Assembly: GCA_964572845.1 (NCBI GenBank)
Contig: CAZNFX010000010.1
Location: forward strand, 62,001 to 126,000
Length of the DNA: 64,000 nucleotides
Source of the DNA: Bin55 sp964572845
GTDB lineage: Bacteria; Pseudomonadota; Gammaproteobacteria; Pseudomonadales; Azotimanducaceae
Direction of reading: 5' to 3'
Position numbers and translations under genes: made by a program. The notes beneath the pieces are model-generated. The model saw only the letters and a program-made list of their open reading frames with translations, had not been told where the DNA came from and did not search any database. Below are positions 17,394 to 26,295 of the stretch, in pieces (the stretch's first letter is position 1; every line of letters begins with the position of its first letter).

Positions 17394-17855
17394 TCAAGTG
17401 CGATATTTCTCGGGAACCTGAGGATTGCTCTTTGGATTCGAATCGTACTTCGATAGCTTCTCGACTACTGGTCCCCCGACCATCGGCTCGAGGTCGAGTT
17501 CCAGGGCGTCAGCGGACTCCTTCGAATAGACCTCTTCGCCACCGACGTAGAGTGTGAAAATTTTCACGTACTTTGCTTTCTTCTCCGGATTCTCAATGGT
17601 CGCCTTCGTCCATTTGTAGAGCGGAAGCTCATCTTGTCCTAGACGCTCTGCCTGTTCACAGTAGCCTGCAAACGCGTCGTATTGGCACACCATTTCAGCA
17701 TTGTGCGCTTTCAATACTCTGTACAGTGCAGTCAAAGCAGGGGAATCTACATTACCCCGAGCAGCGGCCGCTGCACTATCCTCCAATTGAACACGCAATT
17801 GGTATTGCCATTCTTGAACCGAACCTTCTTCCGTAGATTCCAACTGGTCCGACAC
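17394..17855 (-). CDS. Hypothetical protein, unrecognised family
   Basis: A 153-residue soluble protein, acidic, helical in the first half and with a short beta-rich part (KYVKIFTLYVGGEEVYSKE) in the second. No signal peptide, membrane segment or motif that I recognise. GTG 17855 is supported by GGAG 8 nt upstream; the nearby ATG is in another frame. It lies upstream of rpoH on the same strand with 172 bp between, in which the CIRCE element sits, so it is probably a separate unit. Confidence 0.6.
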   Translation of the reverse strand: MSDQLESTEEGSVQEWQYQLRVQLEDSAAAAARGNVDSPALTALYRVLKAHNAEMVCQYDAFAGYCEQAERLGQDELPLYKWTKATIENPEKKAKYVKIFTLYVGGEEVYSKESADALELDLEPMVGGPVVEKLSKYDSNPKSNPQVPEKYRT

Positions 17856-17885
17856 TACGCATTCTCCAATTAGACACTCGACAAT

Positions 17886-19151
17886 TTAATCGACGATCGC
17901 TTGGAGCACGGCAATCTTCAAATCCGTCGAGAGCAGTCCACTTGCACCCATCAGCTGGATCATCCCGACTACAACCAACTCTTCCTCAGGGTCCACCCAA
18001 AAAACGGTGCCGGCTGCCCCACCCCAGTTGTACTCCCCACGGGAAGACAGATGGCCAGCAGCAATTGGGTTCGTGTTTATGCCAAATCCTAGACCAAACC
18101 CAAAACTGCTGACCTGCTCTCTAGTCGCCGCTTGGGTAGGAGTGTCGCCTGCTCCAGCACCAGGTGTAGCGGCGGGCAAATGATTCTGGGTCATGTAGTC
18201 AATGGTCTTTCGTCCAATAATACGTGCTCCATCCAGTTCGCCGCCGGCACGCAATGCCTCGGCAAATCTCAAATAGTCCATCCCTGTGGAAATCAATCCG
18301 CCACCACCCGAATATAGAGTGACTTCGCGATATGCCGAAGGGCTTAGTGGATCCATGACGAGTTTGTTCGCGCCTCTGTCCCAGCGGTGTACCGGGAGCA
18401 GCCGATCGTGTTTTTCCTCGGGAATCTGAAAGAATGTGTCAACCATCCCAAGCGGCTGGAAAATGTGCTCATCGAGGTACTCGTCGAAACCTTGTTCGCT
18501 GAGCCGTTCCACAACCAAGCCTGTTATGTCTACTGCGATGCTGTAAGCCCATCGCTCGCCCGGGTTGAACTTCAAGGGAATTGACGCGACTTTCTCCGCC
18601 ATTTCTTCAAGGTTGGCCGAGTTGAACACTTGCTTCTCTTGGAAGATTCTGTCGACAGGGTGCCAACGACCCAAACCATATCCCAGTCCAGTAGTGTGGG
18701 TGAGCAGGTGCCGCATATCCATCGTGCGTGTTGGAGGTGTGTGCTCGCCATCCTCGGCATACACCTTGATTTCCGCGAATTCGGGGATATGTTCAGCAAC
18801 TGGATCGGTAAGCTTGAACTTGCCTTGCTCGTACAACTGCATGGCCGCAACTGCGGTAATGGGTTTGGTCATCGAGTAGATGCGATATAGAGCGTCCTTC
18901 TCCAGCGGGCGATCATCGTCTGCGCCCCGACTGCCGATAGCATTGTCGTAGACGATTACGCCTCGTCGTGCGACCAATACATGAATTCCGGCCAAAACCC
19001 CATTATCGAGGTAGCCTTGCATGACATCCGTAACGCGGTCGAGGCGGTCGCTCGACATTCCCGCGCTCTCGGGCTCGCCATGCGTCAGCTCGCTTGCAAA
19101 TGCCCAAGCGGACCATGTCAGAAATAGCAGAAATGCAATTGTGTGTTTCAT
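17886..19151 (-). CDS. Exported beta-lactamase-family serine hydrolase
   Basis: A 421-residue protein with a cleavable signal peptide (residues 1-19, ending in AFA). The beta-lactamase/DD-peptidase fold is shown by SMTK (SxxK nucleophile motif, about residue 93) and by LLTHTTGLGYG. The usual Tyr-x-Asn is replaced by YSI, typical of EstB-like esterases rather than true class C beta-lactamases. It therefore probably hydrolyses esters or cell-wall-related amides in the periplasm; substrate unknown. A second, unrelated-looking member of the same superfamily lies immediately upstream on the same strand. Confidence 0.88.
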   Translation of the reverse strand: MKHTIAFLLFLTWSAWAFASELTHGEPESAGMSSDRLDRVTDVMQGYLDNGVLAGIHVLVARRGVIVYDNAIGSRGADDDRPLEKDALYRIYSMTKPITAVAAMQLYEQGKFKLTDPVAEHIPEFAEIKVYAEDGEHTPPTRTMDMRHLLTHTTGLGYGLGRWHPVDRIFQEKQVFNSANLEEMAEKVASIPLKFNPGERWAYSIAVDITGLVVERLSEQGFDEYLDEHIFQPLGMVDTFFQIPEEKHDRLLPVHRWDRGANKLVMDPLSPSAYREVTLYSGGGGLISTGMDYLRFAEALRAGGELDGARIIGRKTIDYMTQNHLPAATPGAGAGDTPTQAATREQVSSFGFGLGFGINTNPIAAGHLSSRGEYNWGGAAGTVFWVDPEEELVVVGMIQLMGASGLLSTDLKIAVLQAIVD

Positions 19152-19340
19152 CCCAATGTCTCAGTAGTTGCTGAACAACTGGTGAATTTCCTCAGTCTTG
19201 CAAGCAGACGAGCTCCCCAACCCAACCAGCATCGATTTACGTTGATTGTAGACCAGCCGCCATTGCGTTCGCGCGCACTTGCCTGGAAGTGCCCGGAGCA
19301 TCAGTTGCGAGTTCGTACTTGAGTCAAGAATTAGGCGTGT

Positions 19341-20495
19341 TTAGGGCATCCCTTCCTGTTCCGGTTCGCCGGCACCCACCAGCCTGGCAATTCGCCTGAT
19401 CAGCTCTCCCGTGTCTACACTTCCGTCGCGATTCGTTTGTATTGCAATCGTTGTTGCGGTGGTTGTGTAGTGCAGCATGTCGGATCTATACCCCGGCCAT
19501 AGACCTGCATGACCAAAAGTACTTCCGCCATCGTAGACGAAGAGACCCAGACCGTAGTATTCGTCGAGGTGTGCCGGATTTCGCCAGCCCGAGTCGAGCA
19601 TGCGATCTAGACTGTCTTGACTGACGATTTTGCCCTCGGCAAGCAATCCCAGAAAACGGACGAGCATATCGGGGTTTGTCGCCAATCCGCCGCCCGTCCA
19701 TTCGGAAGAGGGATCCATCTTCATGCTTCCATCCTCTCGGAGATTTCTCGCGCCACGCATGTAGCCGGTGACTACGCCCGGCAAAATCGCGCGATCTTGC
19801 AGGACGATCTGGTCCAGTTCGTTCGGTTCGAGAACCTTTTCACGTATGAGATCGTAGTACGGTCTACCCGTTGCCTCTTCAATCAACTTACCAAGCACTA
19901 AATAGCCAACGTCCGTGTAGCTGTATCCTTCGCCTACCGGAAACAACGGCTTCTTCTTCAAGGTGAACCTGATCAATTCATCGGGTTCAAAATGAATCGA
20001 TCCCGTTCGCAGTGCGCGCCAAATCGAACCCCATGTATAGCCGCGAGTTCCTGGATAGTCGGACAGCCCCGAACTGTGTGACAGTAGATGTCTCACGCGA
20101 ATCTCGTCCGCATTGGGAAGGTCGTCGAACCATTTAGTGTCCTTGAGCCATTTGGACGCCAAATCGTCCAAAGAGATGGTTTCTTCCTCAATAAGCAACA
20201 TGGCGAGGGCTGCAACGAATGTCTTTCCGGTGCTACCACCCGGCATGGGTGAAGTGTCGTCTAGAGGTGTTCCCTCTTCACGGTCTGACAGGCCCACAGC
20301 AGCCTTCACAACTTCTCCGTTGTCAAATCGTACGGCCGCTCGCAATCCTGGCAGCTCCATTTCGACTCGCGCAGTTTCGAGGAGTTCTGCTAGATCTTCT
20401 TCCATGGTTCCCGAAGAGGTTGTGGTGGCCATTAGCAATCCCAAGCCAATCCAAAGCGAAAGACCAGTTCCCAACTGCGTTCTAATGCTGCACAT
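19341..20495 (-). CDS. Exported beta-lactamase-family serine hydrolase
   Basis: A 384-residue protein with signal-peptide-like N-terminus (hydrophobic residues 10-24). GSTGK supplies the SxxK motif, LLSHSSGLSDYPG the family segment, and YSYTDVGY the position of the usual YxN, here YTD. The ATG at 20495 has a strong GGAG 5 nt upstream; the frame is open 127 codons further but that part is low-quality and lacks a ribosome site. It precedes the other serine hydrolase by 189 bp. Substrate unknown; peptidase or esterase activity is inferred from the fold. Confidence 0.88.
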   Translation of the reverse strand: MCSIRTQLGTGLSLWIGLGLLMATTTSSGTMEEDLAELLETARVEMELPGLRAAVRFDNGEVVKAAVGLSDREEGTPLDDTSPMPGGSTGKTFVAALAMLLIEEETISLDDLASKWLKDTKWFDDLPNADEIRVRHLLSHSSGLSDYPGTRGYTWGSIWRALRTGSIHFEPDELIRFTLKKKPLFPVGEGYSYTDVGYLVLGKLIEEATGRPYYDLIREKVLEPNELDQIVLQDRAILPGVVTGYMRGARNLREDGSMKMDPSSEWTGGGLATNPDMLVRFLGLLAEGKIVSQDSLDRMLDSGWRNPAHLDEYYGLGLFVYDGGSTFGHAGLWPGYRSDMLHYTTTATTIAIQTNRDGSVDTGELIRRIARLVGAGEPEQEGMP

Positions 20496-20894
20496 CCGAT
20501 CTCCTTCCCAACCATTCCTCTGACTTGAGCAAGCGATTTTCCAGGGTAACCTGCAATCCGTGGGTCGGCCGATTGGGCTGAGCGATTGAGTGTTAGCGAA
20601 TGTGCACACGTGTCTGCAGGAAATCCCACGGCAACACAATTTTAGACTCGCCTCCCCTTTATGTGTTAATGCTCGAATTGTCCATGTGAGACTCCGACAT
20701 TGTATGGTGCATGTGTTCAACCAATATCTGCCTCTATTGAACATAATTCTTTCTGCGAAAGCGGATTTATTCAGTTCCGTATTGGCTAAAATTCGTTCGG
20801 GGGACGCGTTCGGCCAGACTCGACTCGTAGTTGATTCGACAGTCTGGAGTTTGTCGTCTAAACGACAGCGTTGCAATTAGGGGATCCAGCAATC
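20496..20894. other. 399-bp divergent intergenic region
   Basis: It separates the minus-strand serine hydrolase from the ammonium transporter and must hold both promoters. I looked for a sigma-54 -24/-12 element, expected for nitrogen-regulated amtB, and found none I could defend. No small gene or strong repeat is visible. Confidence 0.6.
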
Positions 20895-22322
20895 ATGACG
20901 AACCCAACAAAACCTTCAAGGCGCAACAGAAGCATTTTCCTCGGCGCGGCCTTTCTATGTCTAATGGCGTTGCCCGTAGTGGCGACGGTCGAAGCGGAAA
21001 CCAGTTTTGTGCTCGATTCGCTTGGGTTCCTTATATGGGGAGCTCTCGTTCTATGGATGTGCGCTGGCTTCACCATGTTGGAATCCGGTACGGTTCGAAC
21101 CAAGAACGCATCGGTGATCTGCTTGAAGAACATCGGACTGTTCTCCATTGCATGCATTACTTACTACCTCGTAGGTTTCGACTTCATGTACAACAACGTG
21201 CAGTGGGTCATTGGCATGCCGGATTGGGCTACCTTCGGCAAGACTCCCTCTCCTGAGGAAGTTGCCATGCTCAGCATCGCGGATGGAGCAAACGCAACGG
21301 CTGCAACCAATGCCGTCGTAGATCAAGGGTTCTCCAAGATGTCCGAGTGGTTTTTCCAAATGGTCTTTGTAGCGACAACAGCCTCAATTGTTTCAGGGGC
21401 ATTGGCGGAACGAGTGCGACTTTGGTCGTTCCTTGCGTTCATCTTTGTGCTAACAGCGATCATCTATCCAATGGTCGGAGCAATGACATGGGGTGGCGGG
21501 CTATTGACGGAACAGTTCGGATTTGTTGACTTCGCAGGTTCGACCATAGTGCACTCAACGGGCGGTTGGGCTGCGCTCATGGGAGTATTGATCGTTGGTC
21601 CAAGAATTGGCAAATTCCGCAAGGATGGCAGCGTACATCCTACGCCTCCCTCCAACGTTCCCATCGTGACACTGGGCGTGCTGATTCTCTGGCTGGGTTG
21701 GCTGGGTTTCAATGGCGGTTCTGTACTGGCGCTTGGTTCCGCTGAGTCTGCAGTGATCATGAGCAATGTGATTTCCAATACGTGTCTAGCTGCGGCCGCC
21801 GGCGTCATAGCAGCGTTGGTTCTGTCCGGCGTTGTGTTCAAGCGAATGAACCTCTTGGTCGTGCTCAATGGTGCAATCGCTGGGTTGGTTTCTATCACTG
21901 CAGCGCCCGATTTTCACGAGCAGATTTGGCTCGCACTCCTGATTGGGGCGGTCGGTGGCGCCCTCTGTACGTTCTCTATCCGATTGTTCGAAATGTGGAA
22001 GATTGACGACGTCGTCTCGGCAATCCCTGCCCACTTGGTTGCTGGCGTATGGGGAACACTGGCGGTTTGCCTTACCAATTCCGATGCAACCCTCTGGGGT
22101 CAATTCGTTGGAATCGTGATCGTCGGTGCGTTCGTATGTGCCAGCTCGTGGATTGTTTGGTTTGCCGTTGACAAACTCATGGGATTGAGAATTTCCGCTC
22201 GAACCGAAGAGCTTGGTCAGGATGCCGCGGAACTCGGCATCGAAGCGTATCCAGAATTCGTGCTCATGCCCGATCAGGAAATGTACTCCGAGGAACCGGA
22301 CGAGACGGAGGAAGCCGGCTAG
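20895..22322 (+). CDS. amtB: Ammonium transporter AmtB
   Basis: A 475-residue inner-membrane channel with about eleven predicted helices plus an N-terminal signal segment (residues 10-32). The twin pore histidines are in STIVHSTGGW and SAIPAHLVAGVWG. It conducts ammonia after deprotonating ammonium. The C-terminal tail (GQDAAELGIEAYPEF) matches the regulatory tail that binds PII. ATG 20895 is preferred over TTG 20871 because AGGGGA at 20878-20883 lies between them. The customary glnK partner gene is not adjacent, so any PII must come from elsewhere. Confidence 0.96.
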   Translation: MTNPTKPSRRNRSIFLGAAFLCLMALPVVATVEAETSFVLDSLGFLIWGALVLWMCAGFTMLESGTVRTKNASVICLKNIGLFSIACITYYLVGFDFMYNNVQWVIGMPDWATFGKTPSPEEVAMLSIADGANATAATNAVVDQGFSKMSEWFFQMVFVATTASIVSGALAERVRLWSFLAFIFVLTAIIYPMVGAMTWGGGLLTEQFGFVDFAGSTIVHSTGGWAALMGVLIVGPRIGKFRKDGSVHPTPPSNVPIVTLGVLILWLGWLGFNGGSVLALGSAESAVIMSNVISNTCLAAAAGVIAALVLSGVVFKRMNLLVVLNGAIAGLVSITAAPDFHEQIWLALLIGAVGGALCTFSIRLFEMWKIDDVVSAIPAHLVAGVWGTLAVCLTNSDATLWGQFVGIVIVGAFVCASSWIVWFAVDKLMGLRISARTEELGQDAAELGIEAYPEFVLMPDQEMYSEEPDETEEAG

Positions 22323-22337
22323 TAATCAGCGAGTCTT

Positions 22338-22374
22338 ACACACATGGCTGAAGTCCTTCTTCAGCCATGTGTGT
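22338..22374. terminator. 16-bp perfect hairpin after amtB
   Basis: ACACACATGGCTGAAG, a 5-base loop, and its exact complement form a very stable stem starting 15 bp after the amtB stop. There is no T-run on either side, so it is not a standard intrinsic terminator. It may protect the 3' end of the mRNA, act as an operator for the following antitoxin gene, or be a terminator of atypical form. Confidence 0.55.
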
Positions 22375-22419
22375 GCAGCCACGCAAGAGATAGCTTTGCA
22401 CTGGATCGGCGAAACGAGC

Positions 22420-22653
22420 ATGTACGCCGTCGATTGGCAAAAAGCAAAAGCGGAACTCTCACGACTCCTCGTATTGGTCGAATCGGGCGAGGAGGTGGTG
22501 ATTGCTCTACGTGGTAAACATATAGCTCGACTTGTTCGGTGCAATCCAAAGGTCGCACAACAACCTGATGTTCTTAAAGAAGCCCTCCAGATTCCCGATA
22601 GCTTCTTCGCACCTCTAGCATCAAAGGATCTAGAGTGTTGGGAAGGTCGGTAG
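22420..22653 (+). CDS. Phd/YefM-type antitoxin, orphan
   Basis: A 77-residue protein whose first half (AELSRLLVLVESGEEVVIALRGKHIARLV) has the Phd/YefM fold pattern: a helix, the GEE-V-x-I strand and a basic strand that binds DNA as a dimer. The C-terminal part would wrap a toxin. ATG 22420 is chosen because the domain starts here; the frame runs back into amtB. No toxin gene follows: only 52 bp separate it from the convergent aminotransferase. It is an orphan antitoxin or a repurposed regulator. Confidence 0.75.
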   Translation: MYAVDWQKAKAELSRLLVLVESGEEVVIALRGKHIARLVRCNPKVAQQPDVLKEALQIPDSFFAPLASKDLECWEGR

Positions 22654-22705
22654 TAGTGCGTGCTTTGCGCACCAAGTCTCTTTAGACTGAGACTCTCGCG
22701 ACCAG

Positions 22706-24100
22706 CTATCCGGATTGTCGCGTCCACTCCAAGGTATCGTTGAGTCCTTGAGTTAGCTTGCTAAATAGCTCGTCGATCTGTTCACTGGAGATTATCAAAG
22801 GCGGACAGACAGCTACGTTGTCGTTGATTGCTCGAACGATCAGTCCACGGTCTGCGCATCGAGCCATGCAGTGTGCTCCTACGCCCGCCGGTTTAGGAAA
22901 GGCCTCCTTCGTGGACTTGTCCTTTACCAGTTCCAAAGCGCCAACCAATCCAATCCCCCTTACATCACCCACAAGTGGATGGCTCTCAAGCAAATTGAGC
23001 CGATCCTGAAACTCTACGCCTGTGCGGGCCGCTTGTTCGAAAACCGACCATTCTTCCATCAGCTCCAGATTTCGCAAGGCTACCGCGGCACATACCGGAT
23101 GACCGGAATAGGTGAATCCGTGACCAAACATCCGGCTGTCCTTTGTGGCCTCCCTTATGGGTTCGTACAGCCACTCCGGAACCACGACACCACTTATTGG
23201 CAGATACGCGCTCGACAGTGCTTTCGCAAAGCTCATGGTCGTCGGTTCGATTTCCATGGTCTGGCAACCGAATGGATTTCCTGTCCGGCCGAATCCGCAA
23301 ATGACCTCGTCGTCAATGAAGAGGATTTCGTACTTTGCAAGAACTTCTTGTATTTTCTTGTAGTAGTCGACAGTCGGAACAATTACGCCGCCCGCCCCCA
23401 TCACTGGCTCGCCAATGAAAGCAGCGATGGTCTCCGGCCCTTCAGCAAGTATTAGCTCCTCGAGATTTGAAGCCAGGCGCGACGCAAATTCCTCCTCGGA
23501 CTCGCCGTCCAGGGCATTCCGGTAGTAGTACGGTGCGTCGGTGTGCAGTATCCCGGGGATGGGAAGATCGAAGTTTTGGTGAAAGGGTGGCAATCCTGTC
23601 AAGCTGCCCGATCCAACTGTCACTCCGTGATAGCCATTCTGACGAGAAATGATTTTCTTGCGATCGGGTTTTCCAATGAGATTGTGGTAGTGCCACATGA
23701 GCTTGATTTGAGTGTCGTTGGCGTCTGAACCCGACAGCCCGAAAAACACCCGGCCGGCATCCATCGGCACCATCGACATCAATTTTTCTGCCAAGAGCAC
23801 GCTTGGTTCATTGGTTGCACTGGCAAACAGCTGCGAGTATGACAGCTCTTTCATTTGTTTGTAGGCAACATCGGCCAGTTCCTGCACACCATAGCCCAGC
23901 GCGGTGCACCAGAGACCGGCCATTCCTTCCAAGTACTGTTTGCCGTGGTTGTCCCAAAGATAGACACCCTGAGCCTTGCTGCGAACCGATGGTCCCCGCT
24001 CGTGCAAATCGGCCAAGTTTGTGCAGGGATGAAAGAGGCTCTGCAAGTCGCGACTCTCAATGGAGTCAGGAGCCATTTCGTTGTGTAGTAGATTTGCCAT
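22706..24100 (-). CDS. Class III PLP-dependent aminotransferase
   Basis: A 464-residue omega-transaminase-type enzyme. Visible are YLEGMAGLWCTALGYG, the SGSDANDTQIKL phosphate-binding segment, NGYHGVT, the FIDDEVICGFGRTG motif with the PLP-ring aspartate, and the catalytic lysine in SFAKALSSAYLPIS. Close relatives move amino groups from beta-alanine, polyamines, taurine or amines to pyruvate, and are mostly labelled aspartate aminotransferase family. The amine donor cannot be inferred. The gene is monocistronic between two plus-strand genes. Confidence 0.93.
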   Translation of the reverse strand: MANLLHNEMAPDSIESRDLQSLFHPCTNLADLHERGPSVRSKAQGVYLWDNHGKQYLEGMAGLWCTALGYGVQELADVAYKQMKELSYSQLFASATNEPSVLLAEKLMSMVPMDAGRVFFGLSGSDANDTQIKLMWHYHNLIGKPDRKKIISRQNGYHGVTVGSGSLTGLPPFHQNFDLPIPGILHTDAPYYYRNALDGESEEEFASRLASNLEELILAEGPETIAAFIGEPVMGAGGVIVPTVDYYKKIQEVLAKYEILFIDDEVICGFGRTGNPFGCQTMEIEPTTMSFAKALSSAYLPISGVVVPEWLYEPIREATKDSRMFGHGFTYSGHPVCAAVALRNLELMEEWSVFEQAARTGVEFQDRLNLLESHPLVGDVRGIGLVGALELVKDKSTKEAFPKPAGVGAHCMARCADRGLIVRAINDNVAVCPPLIISSEQIDELFSKLTQGLNDTLEWTRQSG

Positions 24101-24376
24101 TGACTGGTTCAGATTGACGTTGGAGAGCTTGAGTGCGGTGCGAAAATCACAACGACCAGCATGATGCGCTCTGGGTGGTATGGTTGTTCAAACTGCCTCG
24201 AACGTTATGTTAGCCGTGAACCATGTATTTTGCTAATATGTTGAATGCTGGCTTCAAGCTCAACCTCATTGATCTTCCTCGGCAAGGTCAACAGCGAGGC
24301 AAAAGGGGCTTTCGTCCTTGAAGTGTCAATGTCCTTCCTGCTTTGGGCAGGTCGCCGGGGGACCGTGTCTGGAGAG

Positions 24377-25036
24377 ATGGAGGGGATGATGACTTCGCGC
24401 AATACGCTCAAGCGCCAGATCCGGTCTCGCATGAACAAGACTGGTGAATCCTATTCTGCGGCTCGTCAGCACTTCCAAGTCGCAAAGGATTCACTTATGA
24501 ACACTCAAGACTTTGAAAACTCAAGCACGCTTGTTGCACAACACCTTCAATCCGACTTGTGGCCTGAATGGGTCGTAGAACACCTCTGGCTCAATGAGTT
24601 CCTGCCCAAAGCGGAGGCCGAGACACGCAACCGCGGCGATCTCAAATGCGACCACTTACACTTGTTGCTAGCTTATCTTCGATTGCCTTCACCAGTGTCC
24701 GACTGGTTCGTCCAACTGCGTGTGGACACAGAGCTGTGGAAGGAGGATGTTCTAGTAACGTTGGGAATCAATTCCGGTGGCAGCTTTTTCCAAACCTTCT
24801 TGGCATATGGCAGTCGCCTGAATCGAGCTCGCAAGAGCGGCGATCCTGTAGCTGAATTGCCGCTAGAAGGGATTAGCCAGGAGGCCAAGGGAATGCTGGA
24901 ACTCGCAAGGAGCGAAGCGGACTTCGACGGAACTCCAATTGACGAGCGACACTTCCTGGTTTCGGCAATCAACTGGTGCCAACATAGCGACCCAACACTT
25001 GAGGAGCTAAGGAAACTCACTGGACGTCAGCAATAG
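24377..25036 (+). CDS. Clp-N-like small protein
   Basis: A protein of about 219 residues. MTSRNTLKRQIRSRM and GESYSAARQHF at the N-terminus and EGISQEAKGMLELARSEADF with IDERHFLVSAI near the C-terminus resemble the Clp N-terminal repeat that binds ClpB/ClpA/ClpC substrates. There is no AAA+ ATPase domain. It may be an adaptor or a stand-alone Clp-N protein. Start is uncertain: ATG 24377, 24386 or 24389 are possible; the conserved part begins at 24389 with GGAGGGG close upstream. The frame is open back to 24245. Confidence 0.65.
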   Translation: MEGMMTSRNTLKRQIRSRMNKTGESYSAARQHFQVAKDSLMNTQDFENSSTLVAQHLQSDLWPEWVVEHLWLNEFLPKAEAETRNRGDLKCDHLHLLLAYLRLPSPVSDWFVQLRVDTELWKEDVLVTLGINSGGSFFQTFLAYGSRLNRARKSGDPVAELPLEGISQEAKGMLELARSEADFDGTPIDERHFLVSAINWCQHSDPTLEELRKLTGRQQ

Positions 25037-25183
25037 TTAGAGGACTGCGATTTCTAGTTCTGGTCCCTGCTTGCCACCGCTGCAATCGGCTTAGGTTTGG
25101 ATTGGGCAAGTAGTACGTACTCGGCCCACTCCTTGGCAGAAACAAGCTAACGAGTGGGCCTCACGCAGGACTGAGTTCGCCAT

Positions 25184-25462
25184 TTATTCTTCTTTACGAC
25201 TATTGGAATACTGCAAGCACGCCGTTCCTAGCACAATTGTTCCCAAGAGCACGGCAATAACACCTACCCAAGTTAGAAAGCCCATGACTAGGACTCCAAA
25301 GATTCCAGCAATAACCAGCACAATCAGCACGACCATACCGAAAGCAGCGCCCCAACGACTGATTCGATAGAGAAGATTCGGCGGATTCAGATTTGACACA
25401 GCGTTGGAGACCCTCAGTTGTGGAGTGGTTGTTTGAGCATTGAAAACAATCCGGTCAACCAA
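25184..25462 (-). CDS. Small two-helix membrane protein
   Basis: A 92-residue protein with two hydrophobic helices (about residues 38-58 and 62-83) joined by a short turn and a charged C-terminus (NSRKEE). The start would be TTG at 25462 and is uncertain. No family recognised. It is the last in a run of three minus-strand membrane-protein genes, which suggests a shared membrane role. Confidence 0.55.
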   Translation of the reverse strand: MVDRIVFNAQTTTPQLRVSNAVSNLNPPNLLYRISRWGAAFGMVVLIVLVIAGIFGVLVMGFLTWVGVIAVLLGTIVLGTACLQYSNSRKEE

Positions 25463-25603
25463 TGGCAGGACTTTTCAAGCAGTCCTAGTCGACTCTCACC
25501 TGCTTCGTCTGCAGCAAATAGACGTTCAATCTTGCATCTGTCTATAAGGTAGATTACGTTGTCAATGGCTTCGTAAAGCAACGCAATTGAAGTCCCGCTT
25601 TAG

Positions 25604-26137
25604 TTAGAGTTGCTCCGCGGTCCGCGAAACCATCTTTTTGACTAAATCTCGTGTCCTCTGGATTAGAAGGTAGACCAAGGATACAGTTAGCAGCAACCCA
25701 CCAGCCCATAGCACCCAGCCCACCGTGTTGATTGAAATGGGACTGACGAAAAACGACACAGAACCAACTAAGAAGAATGCCGGTAACAAAATCACTATGC
25801 AATAAAGAACCCTGTAGCTCTTCAACTCCGTTGTCGATAGGATCTTCAATATTTCCCGATATTCATCTGAAGGGAAATAATTAGGGTGATTGAGTTTCAT
25901 TCTCAGCGAGAATTGAAAATAAAAAACTATGATCATGCCACCACTCGAGACAACAAGGCCCGCCCAGTACCAAATCGGATACTTGTCAAGTAGGTGATAC
26001 ACAACGACAATTACCCCACCAACAAGGATAATGCCGGCAAACCAATACATGAGCTTCCAGAGTGGCTCTATCAGACGGTTATCCACCGACGTGATGGCTG
26101 CCCAAGCTCGTCGTTCTTCTACAGTCTTCGGCTTCAT
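25604..26137 (-). CDS. Four-helix membrane protein, tandem paralogue A
   Basis: A 177-residue protein with four predicted transmembrane helices in two pairs (about 30-52, 57-78, 108-130, 138-160) and a cytoplasmic segment between. KPKTVEERRAWAAITSVDN at the start and NTVGWVLWAGG near the end match the next gene upstream, so the two are tandem paralogues. ATG 26137 is chosen because it aligns with the paralogue start and follows AAGGAGG. Family unknown. Confidence 0.7.
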   Translation of the reverse strand: MKPKTVEERRAWAAITSVDNRLIEPLWKLMYWFAGIILVGGVIVVVYHLLDKYPIWYWAGLVVSSGGMIIVFYFQFSLRMKLNHPNYFPSDEYREILKILSTTELKSYRVLYCIVILLPAFFLVGSVSFFVSPISINTVGWVLWAGGLLLTVSLVYLLIQRTRDLVKKMVSRTAEQL

Positions 26138-26295
26138 AACGAACACTGCCTCCTTGGGCATTCAAACTCCACAGAACCCTCAAAATGTAGTGGTTCGGTT
26201 GCCTGCGCTACGTGAGGTGCTGATTGGTCTTTTGGTGGCTGCTCACACTAGTCAAACATGCTCATTCAAATAGAAAGGAACCGTAGAAGGTAGAA

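Noticed and set aside
20496..20894. Sigma-54 promoter for amtB
   Set aside because: No GG-N10-GC element with acceptable flanks could be found.
22213..22653. 146-codon version of the Phd-type antitoxin
   Set aside because: It would start inside amtB; the domain begins at ATG 22420.
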